A stretch of 39,807 nucleotides of DNA. Origin: Microbulbifer okhotskensis (GTDB lineage: Bacteria; Pseudomonadota; Gammaproteobacteria; Pseudomonadales; Cellvibrionaceae). Position numbers and translations under genes: made by a program. Below, in pieces: positions 17,917 through 26,151 of the stretch. The stretch lies in contig NZ_JALBWM010000035.1 in assembly GCF_023895975.1 (NCBI RefSeq), positions 1 through 39,807 on the forward strand. Reading direction: 5' to 3'. How positions within the stretch are numbered: the stretch's first letter is position 1; every line of letters begins with the position of its first letter. Below the pieces are notes generated by a model. It made no database searches. It saw only the letters and a list, made by a program, of their open reading frames with translations, and was not told the DNA's origin.

Positions 17917-18387
17917 ATGACGTATTGGTTATTCAAATCTGAACCCGATGAATACAGCCTCCATGACCTGGCCGCTGAACCCACTGGCAGCGGCCGCTGG
18001 GATGGTATCCGCAATTATCAGGCGCGCAACTTTCTGCGCGATCAAGTCGCAGTGGGAGATGGGGTGCTGTTTTATCACAGCGCCTGCAAGGTACCGGCTG
18101 TCGTGGGTACTGCCAAGGTAATTCACGCGGCCTATCCCGACCCCGCCCAGTTCGATCCCGCCAGTAAATACTTCGACGGCAAAGCCACGGCCGATAAGCC
18201 GCGCTGGTACTGTGTGGATATTTGCTGGCAAAGCGAATTTCAACGGCCAGTTCCGCTCGCGGCGATCAAGCACGATCCGCAGCTGGCAGGGATGATCCTG
18301 TTAAAACAGGGGCGTTTGTCGATTCAGCCCGTCGCTAAAGACGAGTGGCAAAAGCTGCAACGGTTAGGGGAAGCCCCGCTGCGTTAA
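17917..18387 (+). CDS. EVE-domain protein
   Basis: The 156-residue protein starts MTYWLFKSEPDEYSLHDL and contains WDGIRNYQARNFLRD and VLFYHSACKVPAVVGTAKV, the recognised EVE-domain signature of the PUA-like fold. The last third has the usual RWYCVDICWQ and LIKQGRLS-like parts. EVE domains bind modified bases in DNA or RNA; free-standing bacterial members like this one are common and not well understood. The frame is open for 28 codons before this ATG, but those codons do not fit the family, and family members begin at this methionine, so I take 17917. No partner restriction or defence genes are near, so a housekeeping role is as likely as defence. Confidence 0.9.
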   Translation: MTYWLFKSEPDEYSLHDLAAEPTGSGRWDGIRNYQARNFLRDQVAVGDGVLFYHSACKVPAVVGTAKVIHAAYPDPAQFDPASKYFDGKATADKPRWYCVDICWQSEFQRPVPLAAIKHDPQLAGMILLKQGRLSIQPVAKDEWQKLQRLGEAPLR

Positions 18388-18575
18388 ACCACGCCTTTTG
18401 ACTGAGCAATATACAGACTCAATAGGGACAGCAGGGTCAGCAACGCTATCAATCCGAACAGCAGTACCCAGGGGCGGAAGGGCTTGCGTTCCACGCTGTT
18501 GATACCGGATTGCAGATATCTGTCGACCTTGGCCTGGTCTTCGTCGGTGAGTTTCTTCTCGGAGGGCTCTAACAT
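18384..18575 (-). CDS. DUF3094 small membrane protein
   Basis: A 63-residue protein with a charged N-terminal half (LTDEDQAKVDRYLQSGINSV), the conserved ERKPFRPW motif, and one membrane helix (about 38-58). This is the DUF3094 pattern seen in Pseudomonas and related Gammaproteobacteria. Function is unknown. It overlaps the last 4 bp of the EVE gene tail to tail (18384-18387). Its promoter must lie in the short space before the terminator of the acyl-CoA dehydrogenase gene. Confidence 0.85.
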   Translation of the reverse strand: MLEPSEKKLTDEDQAKVDRYLQSGINSVERKPFRPWVLLFGLIALLTLLSLLSLYIAQSKGVV

Positions 18576-18633
18576 GGGCGCTTTCGCTCGTTATTGTTGT
18601 GCCCTGAGTGTAGGAGAAAGCCCTCTTCAGCTC

Positions 18634-18670
18634 CACAAAAAAAGCCCCGCAAAGCGGGGCTTTTTTTGTG
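18634..18670 (-). terminator. Strong Rho-independent terminator of the acyl-CoA dehydrogenase gene
   Basis: A near-perfect inverted repeat: CACAAAAAAAGCCCCGC, loop AAA, GCGGGGCTTTTTTTGTG. The GC-rich stem is flanked by a run of seven A and one of seven T, so it can work in both directions. It begins 16 bp past the stop codon of the acyl-CoA dehydrogenase gene on minus and insulates it from the DUF3094 gene. Confidence 0.93.
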
Positions 18671-18686
18671 GTTTATACAACTCTGA

Positions 18687-20468
18687 TCAGAACAGCTCTT
18701 GCTCAAGATCCATCAGTGTCGCACTGCCAGCATTAACGCTGCCGGCCAGTGCCTGGGTGCGTGGCAGCAGGCGTGCAAAGTAAAAGCGCGCAGTCTTCAC
18801 CTGGCCCAGATAGAAGCTGTCCGCATCCACTTTTGGCAAGGCTGCAGCGACAATTTTCGCCCACATAAAGGCGTAGCTCACATAGCCAAACAAGTGCAGG
18901 TACTCCACCGAGGCCGCGCCCGGTGCATTGGGATCTTCCTGGGAAGCGGCAACCATTTTTTCTGTGGATTCACGCAGACGCTGCAGCTCGGCAGCGAGCG
19001 GCTGGAGAAACTCCACCATCCCCTCGCGATCAACTTGCGAATCGATAAAGCTCTGTACATCTGCGGCAAACAGCTCGAACAATGTACCACCATTAGCGAC
19101 CGTTTTGCGGCCGACCAGATCCAGAGCCTGGATACCGTTGGTGCCCTCATAGATCTGGGTAATACGCACATCGCGCACCAACTGTTCCTGCCCCCACTCG
19201 CGGATATACCCGTGGCCACCAAAGACCTGCTGGCCAAGGATGGTGCAGTCAAGTCCCATATCAGTGACAAACGCTTTCACTACCGGCGTCAACAAGGCGA
19301 CCATGCCCTCAGCCTTTTTCTTCTCGTCACCCTCTCCAAACTTGGAGGTATCCAACCACTTGGCCACATAAGTGGACAGGGCGCGACCACCGCTCACCAA
19401 TGCTTTTTGGGTGAGCAGCATACGGCGTACATCGGGGTGCACAATAATGGGGTCAGCCGCTTTTTGCGGTTGCTTGACCCCTTCAGGAGAGCGGCTCTGG
19501 ATACGGTCGCGGGCGTACTCAATGGCATTCTGGTAGGAGCGATCGGAGGCGCCGAGCCCCTGAATACCCACCCCTAAACGTTCGTAATTCATCATGGTGA
19601 ACATGGCCGCGAGACCCTTGTTCTCCTCGCCTACCAGCCAACCTTGGGCGCCATCGAAATTCATCGCGCAAGTAGCGGAAGCCTTGATGCCCATTTTATG
19701 CTCAATGGACCCACAGCTCACATGGTTGTGCTCGCCGATACTCCCGTCTTCGTTGACAGAGTACTTGGGCACTAGGAACAGCGAGATTCCTCTCGGTCCC
19801 TTGGGGGCATCCGGCAACTTCGCCAGTACCAGATGGATAACGTTGTCCGAAAGATCCTGGTCACCACCGGTAATGAAAATCTTGCTACCGGTGATGCTGC
19901 AGCTACCGTCTCCGCGGGGCTCCGCCTTGGTACGGATAATACCCAGATCAGTGCCGGCATGAGGCTCAGTCAGATCCATGGCACCGGCCCAGGTACCTTC
20001 ATACATTTTGGGCAGGTATTTTTGCTTCAACGCCTCGCTGGCGTGAGCATCGATTGCCAGGCATGCTCCGTTGGTCAGTACCGGGTAGAGCGCAAAGGAA
20101 ATATTCGAAGCATTGATCATCTCCTCAACCTGAGCGCCCAGCATCTTCGGCATACCCATACCGCCGTATTCTGGATTGCCCAGCAGCCCGCCCCAACCGC
20201 CTTCACAGAAGGTAGCGTAGGCTTCTTTGAAGCCTTGTGGCGTAGTCACTGCACCGTCATTCCAGTGGCACCCCTCTTCGTCACCGCTGCGGTTAATCGG
20301 GTCCAGGGTGTTGGCGGCCAGCTTGGCCATTTCTTCAAGAATCGCATCTGCGGTCTCGCGATCCACCGCCCCCGCCAATCCAGGTAATTCCGCCCAGAGT
20401 TTTTCTGCAGCAAATACTTCGTGCAGCAGGAAATTCATCTCCCGCAGTGGCGCCTTATAATCGGCCAT
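18687..20468 (-). CDS. Acyl-CoA dehydrogenase, fatty-acid beta-oxidation type
   Basis: A 593-residue FAD enzyme that makes the trans-2 double bond in acyl-CoA, the first step of beta-oxidation. It is the long form with a C-terminal extension, found in Pseudomonas-type FadE proteins. Visible parts are the N-terminal MADYKAPLREMNFLLHEVF, the substrate/FAD stretch AMDLTEPHAGTDLG and ITGSKIFITGGDQ, the core LGQQVFGGHGYIREW, and the catalytic glutamate in ITQIYEGTNGIQALDL. An ATG five codons earlier (20483) lacks a ribosome site, while AGGA lies 9 bp before the ATG at 20468 and relatives begin MADYK, so I chose the latter. A PsrA-like palindrome lies 24 bp upstream, so induction by long-chain acyl compounds is likely. 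It is monocistronic, with a strong terminator. Confidence 0.93.
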   Translation of the reverse strand: MADYKAPLREMNFLLHEVFAAEKLWAELPGLAGAVDRETADAILEEMAKLAANTLDPINRSGDEEGCHWNDGAVTTPQGFKEAYATFCEGGWGGLLGNPEYGGMGMPKMLGAQVEEMINASNISFALYPVLTNGACLAIDAHASEALKQKYLPKMYEGTWAGAMDLTEPHAGTDLGIIRTKAEPRGDGSCSITGSKIFITGGDQDLSDNVIHLVLAKLPDAPKGPRGISLFLVPKYSVNEDGSIGEHNHVSCGSIEHKMGIKASATCAMNFDGAQGWLVGEENKGLAAMFTMMNYERLGVGIQGLGASDRSYQNAIEYARDRIQSRSPEGVKQPQKAADPIIVHPDVRRMLLTQKALVSGGRALSTYVAKWLDTSKFGEGDEKKKAEGMVALLTPVVKAFVTDMGLDCTILGQQVFGGHGYIREWGQEQLVRDVRITQIYEGTNGIQALDLVGRKTVANGGTLFELFAADVQSFIDSQVDREGMVEFLQPLAAELQRLRESTEKMVAASQEDPNAPGAASVEYLHLFGYVSYAFMWAKIVAAALPKVDADSFYLGQVKTARFYFARLLPRTQALAGSVNAGSATLMDLEQELF

Positions 20469-20491
20469 GCTCCCGGTCCTCATTCAAGTGT

Positions 20492-20509
20492 TTCAAACGC
20501 TTGTTTGAA
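20492..20509 (-). promoter_or_regulatory. PsrA-type operator before the acyl-CoA dehydrogenase gene
   Basis: TTCAAACGCTTGTTTGAA is a palindrome with seven-base arms around GCTT. It fits the published PsrA consensus (G/C)AAAC-N2-4-GTTT(G/C). PsrA is a TetR-family fatty-acid-responsive repressor of Pseudomonas and relatives that controls beta-oxidation genes, which agrees with the gene 24 bp downstream. The psrA gene itself is not in the window. Confidence 0.7.
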
Positions 20510-20575
20510 TCTAGGCTTGAAGGGGCCCAATGTCAACTGTCTCGGGCCCCTGCGGGGCCAGCGCGAAGCAAAAAA

Positions 20576-21262
20576 TCAGAGGGGTAAGAGGGGTTTGATA
20601 TCCAGACAGTGTGACCCATTGCGATAGTCCCCCGCCGTATCGAAAGGGAGAGCGCCAAGCAGGGGGGCGGGTAAAAGCGATTTGAGCGTGTGTAGATTCT
20701 CGTCCGCTCGGGACATACCTTCGCGGGCAAAGTTGGCTACCCATCCGGCCAGCGGCAAGCCATCGCGACGAATCGCCTCGGCCGTAAGCAGCGCGTGATT
20801 AATACAACCGAGCTGCATTGCCACTACCAAAACAACCGGTACATTCAATTCTCGCGGTAACTGCGAGAGGAAACTTCTGGGCCCCAAAGGCGTGCGCCAA
20901 CCGCCAGCACCTTCGATCAGCACCAGGTCGGCGCCGGCGGACATCACTCCCCGGCAGATCCCGGCCATGCGCGAGACGTTTAACTGTTTGCCAGCTTCCG
21001 CAGCGGCGATATGCGGTGCAATCGCCGGTTCCAGTGCAAAGGGATTTACCTGCTGGTAGGGCAGCTCCTGGGTCATCGCTTCCTGCAATAACAGCGCATC
21101 CGCATTGCGCAGCCCATCCTCCGTGCGTTCGCATCCCGACGCCACCGGTTTTATCGCGGCCGTTTTCAGTTCCAGCGCCGCTGCCGCCGATAGTAGTGCA
21201 GCAGTCACATAGGTCTTTCCGACCTCAGTATCAGTGCCGGCGATGAAATATGTCTTTCCCAA
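20576..21262 (-). CDS. bioD: Dethiobiotin synthetase
   Basis: ATP-dependent carboxylase that closes the ureido ring of biotin (diaminopelargonate to dethiobiotin). The P-loop GTDTEVGKT is near the N terminus; the second substrate loop appears as KPVASGCE, and LIEGAGGWRTPLG is the conserved family motif. The open frame extends 31 codons upstream to 21355, but those codons do not match the family. A TTG at 21262 gives a protein beginning MGKTYFIAGTDTEVGKT-like (first residue from TTG), 228 residues long, against about 225 in Escherichia coli. The gene is cut off from the rest of the biotin operon by the opposite-facing L,D-transpeptidase gene, so it needs its own promoter in the 236-bp gap upstream. 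A hairpin sits in its leader. Confidence 0.92.
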   Translation of the reverse strand: MGKTYFIAGTDTEVGKTYVTAALLSAAAALELKTAAIKPVASGCERTEDGLRNADALLLQEAMTQELPYQQVNPFALEPAIAPHIAAAEAGKQLNVSRMAGICRGVMSAGADLVLIEGAGGWRTPLGPRSFLSQLPRELNVPVVLVVAMQLGCINHALLTAEAIRRDGLPLAGWVANFAREGMSRADENLHTLKSLLPAPLLGALPFDTAGDYRNGSHCLDIKPLLPL

Positions 21263-21302
21263 GGTCCCAGCCCCTCGCTTGAAGAAATTTAAGTTTTTTT
21301 CA

Positions 21303-21322
21303 TGGCGTGACTTTTCACGCCA
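21303..21322 (-). promoter_or_regulatory. Perfect hairpin in the bioD leader
   Basis: TGGCGTGA-CTTT-TCACGCCA has an eight-base perfect stem and a four-base loop, ending about 40 bp before the TTG start of bioD. No T-run follows on minus, so it is not an obvious terminator. It may be a leader hairpin or a protein-binding site. Confidence 0.35.
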
Positions 21323-21498
21323 CAGAGATGGTGATAAATTGATCGGGTAGCGCAAATTTCAAACAGAGAAGCCGTACACCAATTAAAAAGGCACGGGGTT
21401 GCGCTCGCACAATAACTCCCCCACCAAGGGGAACAACGCTGCAAGGACGCTAAGTGATTACGAAATAACCGACAACTACCCGAACAGCTTTAAAGACC

Positions 21499-21987
21499 AT
21501 GCGATACCTAACTCTTGCCCTGCTGCTGCTGGCGCCAATACTCGCCTCAGCGAAAGTTGATCCTGTCGACCACGTCATCGTGTACAAGTCGACAAAGCTG
21601 ATGCAGCTGATACGCGATGGCCGAGTAGTGAAAAACTACACCGTATCTTTTGGAGATAACCCCAGAGGACACAAAGTTCGCCAGGGAGATGAGCGCACGC
21701 CGGAGGGCCGCTACACCCTGGATTGGAAGAACCCCAACAGCCGTTTTTACCGCTCCATTCACGTCTCCTATCCCAATAAACAGGACCGCGCCCGAGCTGC
21801 AAAAATGGGGGTGAGCCCGGGCGGCGACATCATGATCCACGGTATCAAACCCCAATGGTCCCAAATGGAGCGGCACCTGCGCCGCACCAACTGGACCGAT
21901 GGCTGTATTGCCGTGGCCTCCAATCGAGAAATGGACGAGATCTGGGCACTGGTGAAGACGCCGATAACAATAGATATCTATCCCTGA
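21499..21987 (+). CDS. YafK/YkuD-type L,D-transpeptidase, exported
   Basis: A 162-residue protein with a signal peptide (MRYLTLALLLLAPILASA) and a short catalytic YkuD domain. The active site is seen as IMIHGIKP (His114) and TDGCIAV (nucleophile Cys136). The length and lack of extra binding domains resemble YafK/DpaA-like members, some of which cut the peptidoglycan-Braun lipoprotein link rather than forming cross-links; which activity this one has is not decidable here. It stands alone on plus between bioHC and bioD, which both face the other way, and has a good terminator. Confidence 0.9.
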   Translation: MRYLTLALLLLAPILASAKVDPVDHVIVYKSTKLMQLIRDGRVVKNYTVSFGDNPRGHKVRQGDERTPEGRYTLDWKNPNSRFYRSIHVSYPNKQDRARAAKMGVSPGGDIMIHGIKPQWSQMERHLRRTNWTDGCIAVASNREMDEIWALVKTPITIDIYP

Positions 21988-22004
21988 CCTCTTCAATCTG
22001 CTGT

Positions 22005-22049
22005 CCGGTTCGACCTGCGTGGTGATAGCGCAGGTCAGCCGGTTTTTTT
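22005..22049 (+). terminator. Rho-independent terminator of the L,D-transpeptidase gene
   Basis: GACCTGCG pairs with CGCAGGTC (eight bases, loop TGGTGATAG). CCGG on each side can extend the stem. It ends in a run of seven T and starts 18 bp after the stop codon. Confidence 0.88.
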
Positions 22050-22208
22050 CTTTGTCTGCCCCCTTGTTAACGCAGACCCTGCAAAGCCTTTCAACCCGAA
22101 TTCACACCGGATGCCCAGCAAATTTTTTATTAAAATCAAATGGTTGCTTACTCCACTTGCGATCCGAACAGCTTCATTTAAAGCAACAAAGCGCCGAAAA
22201 CCCCCTTC

Positions 22209-23747
22209 TCAACGGCTTGCTGATGAGAGCAGCATGTAGATCACCTCATAGGTCACCGGTAGTCCTTCGGCCTCGCGCTTGCCCTCATAGGCCGCCGCCA
22301 GATGTTGAAGTTTACTGCGCCCGGTCATCCCTCTATCTGCAGCCCGGTTGATATTGTGTGCGCCGACCCCTTTGAGCTCCCTCATCAACTGGCGCAGGCT
22401 GTCAAAATGCAACAGCCGCAACTCTTCACTGACCTCCCCCTGCATGCCACTTTGCAATGCCGCAGCATGCCACTGTCCGGCAGGCACGAATTGATTGACG
22501 TGTACACCCCCATCCACCTTTGCCCAACTATCTTTCAGTTCCCGCAATGTTGCGGGGCCTAAAGTCGCCACCAAGCAGCGACCGCCAGGGGCCAACACCC
22601 GCTGTAACTCGGTAAACAATTCAGGCAAGCGATAGCACCACTGCAGAGCCATGCTGGAAAATATCACATCTATACTGCCCGTTGCTAAAGGCAGCCGTTC
22701 GGCATCTGCCGTCACATAGTCATCGGCCTCTGGCCTCTGCTCGCGGGCAAACTGCAACATACCCTCCGCTAGGTCCAAAGCAATAATTCGTGCCTGGGGG
22801 AAGCACTGTCGCAGCAGTGCTGTGCCAAAACCGGTACCACTGCCTAGGTCGAGAATAGTTCGCGGAGCCCAATCACTGCCCGCCTGCGACAGCAGATGGC
22901 GACACACTGCCCGCTGCAGATGAGCGCAGTCATCGTAACTCCCGGCCGCCCGAGTGAAGGAGCGTGCCACCGCCGACTTATCGAACGGCTCAGACTTTGG
23001 CGCCAATTGCTGCAAACGGTCAACAAAATCAAGCAAGTGTCGAGCTACAGAATCGGCCTGAGAATAGTGCGGCAGGTGACCGGTGTCGGGAATCACCTTG
23101 GTGCAAACACCCAGGGCCCGCATCGCTTGTACTGCCTCGGTTGGCACCAGGGCGTCCCTCTCGCCGAACAGATATAGTGCAGATACTTTCTGACAACGCA
23201 GATGATCACGGTTGTCCAAATCGGCTAGGCATTGCAGTGCGGCACGCCAGGCCGCCACATTGATCTGCGGCTTGGACGCCTTCAACTGTTTCCGTAGTGC
23301 TCGCATGGCCGGGTCACCATGCGCTTGCAAAGCGCAAAACCACTCCCAGGTATTTACCGGGTCCACGTCAAAAGCAGTGAAAAAATCCTTGAAGGTGGCA
23401 GGCGCCATACCCGGCCAGCGCTCCCGCGCGACAAAACAGGCATTGGCTGCGATGGATACCACGGCCAAAATCTTTTCCTGCCCATTCAACGCGGCTAGGG
23501 AAGTCGCCAACATACCGCCGAGAGAGTGTCCCACCAGGATACAATTTGAGGGAAGTTGCAGGTAAAGCTGTTGTAAAAGCGCCGCCTGCTGAGGCCAGTC
23601 TTTATCGCTGCAGACACCAAATCCCGGTAATTCGATACACTGGAGCGTCAATCCGGCGCTACCGCACAAAGCGTCCAGCAGCGGCTGCCAAAGATGCTGG
23701 TCCCCGCCCCAGCCGTGCAGGAATACCAAATGCTCAACCCGAATCAC
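22209..23747 (-). CDS. bioHC: Bifunctional BioH-BioC: pimeloyl-ACP methyl ester esterase fused to malonyl-ACP O-methyltransferase
   Basis: A 512-residue fusion. Residues 1-245 are an alpha/beta hydrolase like BioH: HGWGG oxyanion region, nucleophile Ser75 in GHSLGG, Asp198 in FGERDALVP and His224 in DTGHLPH. Residues 255-512 are a BioC methyltransferase: DKSAVARSFTRAAGSYDDCA, the SAM-binding loop ILDLGSGTGFG (298-308), and SSMALQWC. BioC methylates malonyl-ACP so that fatty acid synthesis can build the pimeloyl chain; BioH later removes the methyl group. Both ends of the route are here on one chain. The same fusion is named BioHC in Saccharophagus degradans and Teredinibacter turnerae. It overlaps bioF by 4 bp. 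All catalytic residues are present in both halves. Confidence 0.95.
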   Translation of the reverse strand: MIRVEHLVFLHGWGGDQHLWQPLLDALCGSAGLTLQCIELPGFGVCSDKDWPQQAALLQQLYLQLPSNCILVGHSLGGMLATSLAALNGQEKILAVVSIAANACFVARERWPGMAPATFKDFFTAFDVDPVNTWEWFCALQAHGDPAMRALRKQLKASKPQINVAAWRAALQCLADLDNRDHLRCQKVSALYLFGERDALVPTEAVQAMRALGVCTKVIPDTGHLPHYSQADSVARHLLDFVDRLQQLAPKSEPFDKSAVARSFTRAAGSYDDCAHLQRAVCRHLLSQAGSDWAPRTILDLGSGTGFGTALLRQCFPQARIIALDLAEGMLQFAREQRPEADDYVTADAERLPLATGSIDVIFSSMALQWCYRLPELFTELQRVLAPGGRCLVATLGPATLRELKDSWAKVDGGVHVNQFVPAGQWHAAALQSGMQGEVSEELRLLHFDSLRQLMRELKGVGAHNINRAADRGMTGRSKLQHLAAAYEGKREAEGLPVTYEVIYMLLSSASR

Positions 23748-24937
23748 CGGCCCAACACCTCTGCTGCTGGTAAAATCTGATGCAATGCTGTGAGCAGCTC
23801 ATCCAGGTCCGCCCTTTGGTGAGCAGCACTTAACGTAATACGCAAACGCGCCGTACCGACCGGCACTGTCGGAGGGCGAATAGCACCGACCAGAACGCCA
23901 CAGGCCTGCAGCTTGTCAGCGACCGCCATAACCGTGCGCTCACACCCCAACAACACTGGTTGTATAGGGCTGGTGGTATCTTCCAGAGGTAGCCCCAATG
24001 CGGTGGCGCCCTGGCGAAAATAAGTAATATTTTTCTGTAACCGCCACTGCAACTGGGGCTCATCGCGCATCAGTTCGATAGCTGCCAGTGCCCCGGCGGC
24101 CACGGCCGGCGGCATACCAGTGGTATAGATATAGGGGCGTGCAAATTGCACCAGATAATCGATCAGTGCGCGTGACCCCGCGACAAAGGCACCGGCATTG
24201 CCCGCAGCTTTCCCCAAGGTACCCATTACTATCGGCGCCTCGTCCTGAGTCAAACCGGCCTGGGCACAGCTACCCGCGAAAGGCTGAGATTCGCTGCCCA
24301 TCACGCCGAAGCCATGCGCCTCATCGACCATTAACCAGGCATTGAACTCGCGGCACAACGCGGCGATTTCTACCAATGGGGCCCGATCACCATCCATGCT
24401 GTAAACCCCGTCGACCGCCACCAGGATTTTACCGCCACGCGCCACGGCACTTTGTAGCTGACGCTGCAAACTATCGAGATCACTGTGGGCGAATCGAAGG
24501 CTGTTCGCGCCACTCAAACGTGCGCCGTCGATCAGCGAGGCATGATTAAGTTTGTCCGAGACGATGTTGTCAGGGCGGCCCAATACAGCACAGATAGTGC
24601 CGATATTAGCCAGATAACCACTGGAAAATACCAGTGCGGCTTCCCGCCCAGTGGCATCGGCAATACGCCCCTGTAACCGCCGGTGGATGTCCAGGTGTCC
24701 ATTGACCAAGTGGGAGGCCGTAGCACCGGCCCCCAGTTTGGCGCCGGCCTGCTGCGCGGCAATCACTTCTGCGCGGCTGGCGAGCCCCAGATAATCGTTA
24801 CTGCTAAACACCAGCAACTGGCGACCATCCAGTTGAGCGCGGGGCCCAGGTGCGCGATCGAGGGTCTTTAACTCCCGATAGAGATTCTTCTGGCGGCGCT
24901 CGGCAAGGCGTTGCAGTAAGGTTTCATCCAGGCTCAT
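23744..24937 (-). CDS. bioF: 8-amino-7-oxononanoate synthase
   Basis: PLP enzyme joining pimeloyl-ACP and L-alanine. The 397-residue length is usual. Motifs seen: SSNDYLGLA (46-53), [14 protein letters not shown] (131-144), the PLP-contacting [11 protein letters not shown] (204-214), and the Schiff-base lysine Lys243 in [12 protein letters not shown]. The gene overlaps bioB (24934-24937) and bioHC (23744-23747) by 4 bp each, so the three are one tightly coupled operon under the BirA-type operator at 26119-26151. Confidence 0.96.
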   Translation of the reverse strand: MSLDETLLQRLAERRQKNLYRELKTLDRAPGPRAQLDGRQLLVFSSNDYLGLASRAEVIAAQQAGAKLGAGATASHLVNGHLDIHRRLQGRIADATGREAALVFSSGYLANIGTICAVLGRPDNIVSDKLNHASLIDGARLSGANSLRFAHSDLDSLQRQLQSAVARGGKILVAVDGVYSMDGDRAPLVEIAALCREFNAWLMVDEAHGFGVMGSESQPFAGSCAQAGLTQDEAPIVMGTLGKAAGNAGAFVAGSRALIDYLVQFARPYIYTTGMPPAVAAGALAAIELMRDEPQLQWRLQKNITYFRQGATALGLPLEDTTSPIQPVLLGCERTVMAVADKLQACGVLVGAIRPPTVPVGTARLRITLSAAHQRADLDELLTALHQILPAAEVLGR

Positions 24938-26001
24938 TTGGCCGCGTCGTAGAAAAAAGCATCGCTTTTCTGCTCGGTAATCTGAGCATTCAACTCAGCT
25001 TCCACTTCGCTGTCATCGGCATACTGCTGATACTCCTCAGGCTGGATACCCAGGCGGTTGAACAGTTGCATATCGCTATTTTCTTCCGGGTTGGCCGTAG
25101 TGAGGAGTTTTTCCCCATAGAAAATCGAATTGGCGCCGGCGAGGAAAGTCATGGCCTGCATTTCATCGCTCATCTGTTCGCGTCCGGCAGACAACCGTAC
25201 GTGGGATTTCGGCATCATAATGCGCGCCACGGCAATGCAACGGATAAATTCGAATGGGTCCAGGTCTTTCTGCTCTTCCAGTGGCGTACCGGCGACCTTC
25301 ACCAACATATTGATCGGCACCGATTCCGGATGCTCGGGCAGGTTGGCCAATTGCATCAACAAGCCGGCGCGATCCTTATCGCCCTCCCCCATTCCGACAA
25401 TGCCACCCGCACAGACTTTCATACCCGCCGCACGCACGCGGCCCAGGGTCTCCAAGCGGTCCTGGTAGGTACGGGTGGTAATGATCTCGCCGTAATATTC
25501 CGGTGACGTATCCAGGTTGTGATTGTAGTAATCGAGCCCCGCATCAGATAATTCCTGTGCCTGGTCATCATTTAGCATACCCAGGGTCATACAAGTTTCC
25601 ATACCCAGCGCTTTTACTTCGCGTACCATCTGGGTGACATAAGGCATGTCTTTTTTCTTCGGTGAGCGCCAAGCGGCCCCCATACAAAAGCGTGTCGCCC
25701 CACCCGCCTTGGCCGCCTTGGCTTCCTGTAGGACTTTTTCCACTTTCATCAACTTTTCCCGCTCCAGCCCCGTGTCATAGCGAGCGCTCTGGGGGCAGTA
25801 GGCACAGTCCTCGGGACAGGCACCGGTCTTGATCGAGCAAAGCGTACTGACCTGTACCCGGTTGGCATCAAAGTGAGCGCGGTGCACCTGCTGTGCGGTG
25901 AACATCAGGTCGCTAAACGGCATGGCAAAAAGATCCAACACCTGCTGGCGGGTCCAGTCGTGACGAATTATTGCGGCGAACATTTGCTGGGCGGCAGTCA
26001 C
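24934..26001 (-). CDS. bioB: Biotin synthase
   Basis: Radical-SAM enzyme that inserts sulfur into dethiobiotin. The CxxxCxxC cluster motif is seen as [13 protein letters not shown] (Cys62, Cys66, Cys69 from my start). The conserved [12 protein letters not shown] and the [16 protein letters not shown] stretch with the [2Fe-2S] arginine are also seen. The open frame reaches TTG at 26085, but I prefer GTG at 26001: it gives 355 residues (family about 350), has a purine-rich AGAGAGAG about 8 bases before it, and the residues after it ([16 protein letters not shown]) are where homology starts. Promoter and operator lie 97-150 bp upstream. First gene of bioB-bioF-bioHC. Confidence 0.95.
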   Translation of the reverse strand: MTAAQQMFAAIIRHDWTRQQVLDLFAMPFSDLMFTAQQVHRAHFDANRVQVSTLCSIKTGACPEDCAYCPQSARYDTGLEREKLMKVEKVLQEAKAAKAGGATRFCMGAAWRSPKKKDMPYVTQMVREVKALGMETCMTLGMLNDDQAQELSDAGLDYYNHNLDTSPEYYGEIITTRTYQDRLETLGRVRAAGMKVCAGGIVGMGEGDKDRAGLLMQLANLPEHPESVPINMLVKVAGTPLEEQKDLDPFEFIRCIAVARIMMPKSHVRLSAGREQMSDEMQAMTFLAGANSIFYGEKLLTTANPEENSDMQLFNRLGIQPEEYQQYADDSEVEAELNAQITEQKSDAFFYDAAK

Positions 26002-26097
26002 AGGCGTACTCTCTCTTTTACTTTTTAAAATCGGCAGTCCGAAGAGCTGGGCAGACGCCCTCGCTTGGCGGCTACTGCTCGACAAACCGGACTGGCC

Positions 26098-26125
26098 AGT
26101 TTAGCCGCGACCCGACCGCTGTCAA
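26098..26125 (-). promoter_or_regulatory. Sigma-70 promoter of the bioBF-HC operon
   Basis: On minus, a perfect -35 box TTGACA (26120-26125) and a -10 like TAAACT (26098-26103) are separated by 16 bp. The -35 box lies inside the left half of the BirA-type operator, the right place for repression. Transcription would start about 90 bases before the GTG of bioB. Confidence 0.6.
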
Positions 26126-26151
26126 CTCAAACACCGAGACATGGTTTACAA
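26119..26151. promoter_or_regulatory. BirA-type biotin operator shared by bioB and comF
   Basis: CTGTCAACT-N15-GGTTTACAA fits the BirA operator TTGTAAACC-N14-16-GGTTTACAA. The right half is perfect (9 of 9), the left 6 of 9. It covers the -35 box of bioB on minus. The right half (26143-26151) also lies inside comF, right after its ATG at 26141. Biotinyl-5'-AMP-bound BirA would repress the biotin operon and may also obstruct comF. The birA gene is not in the window. Confidence 0.8.

Noticed and set aside
17917..18387. EVE protein as part of a defence island
   Set aside because: No restriction, methyltransferase or other defence gene is nearby; neighbours are housekeeping genes.
20545..20559. 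GGCCCC-TGC-GGGGCC hairpin as the bioD terminator
   Set aside because: On minus the T-run lies before, not after, the stem.
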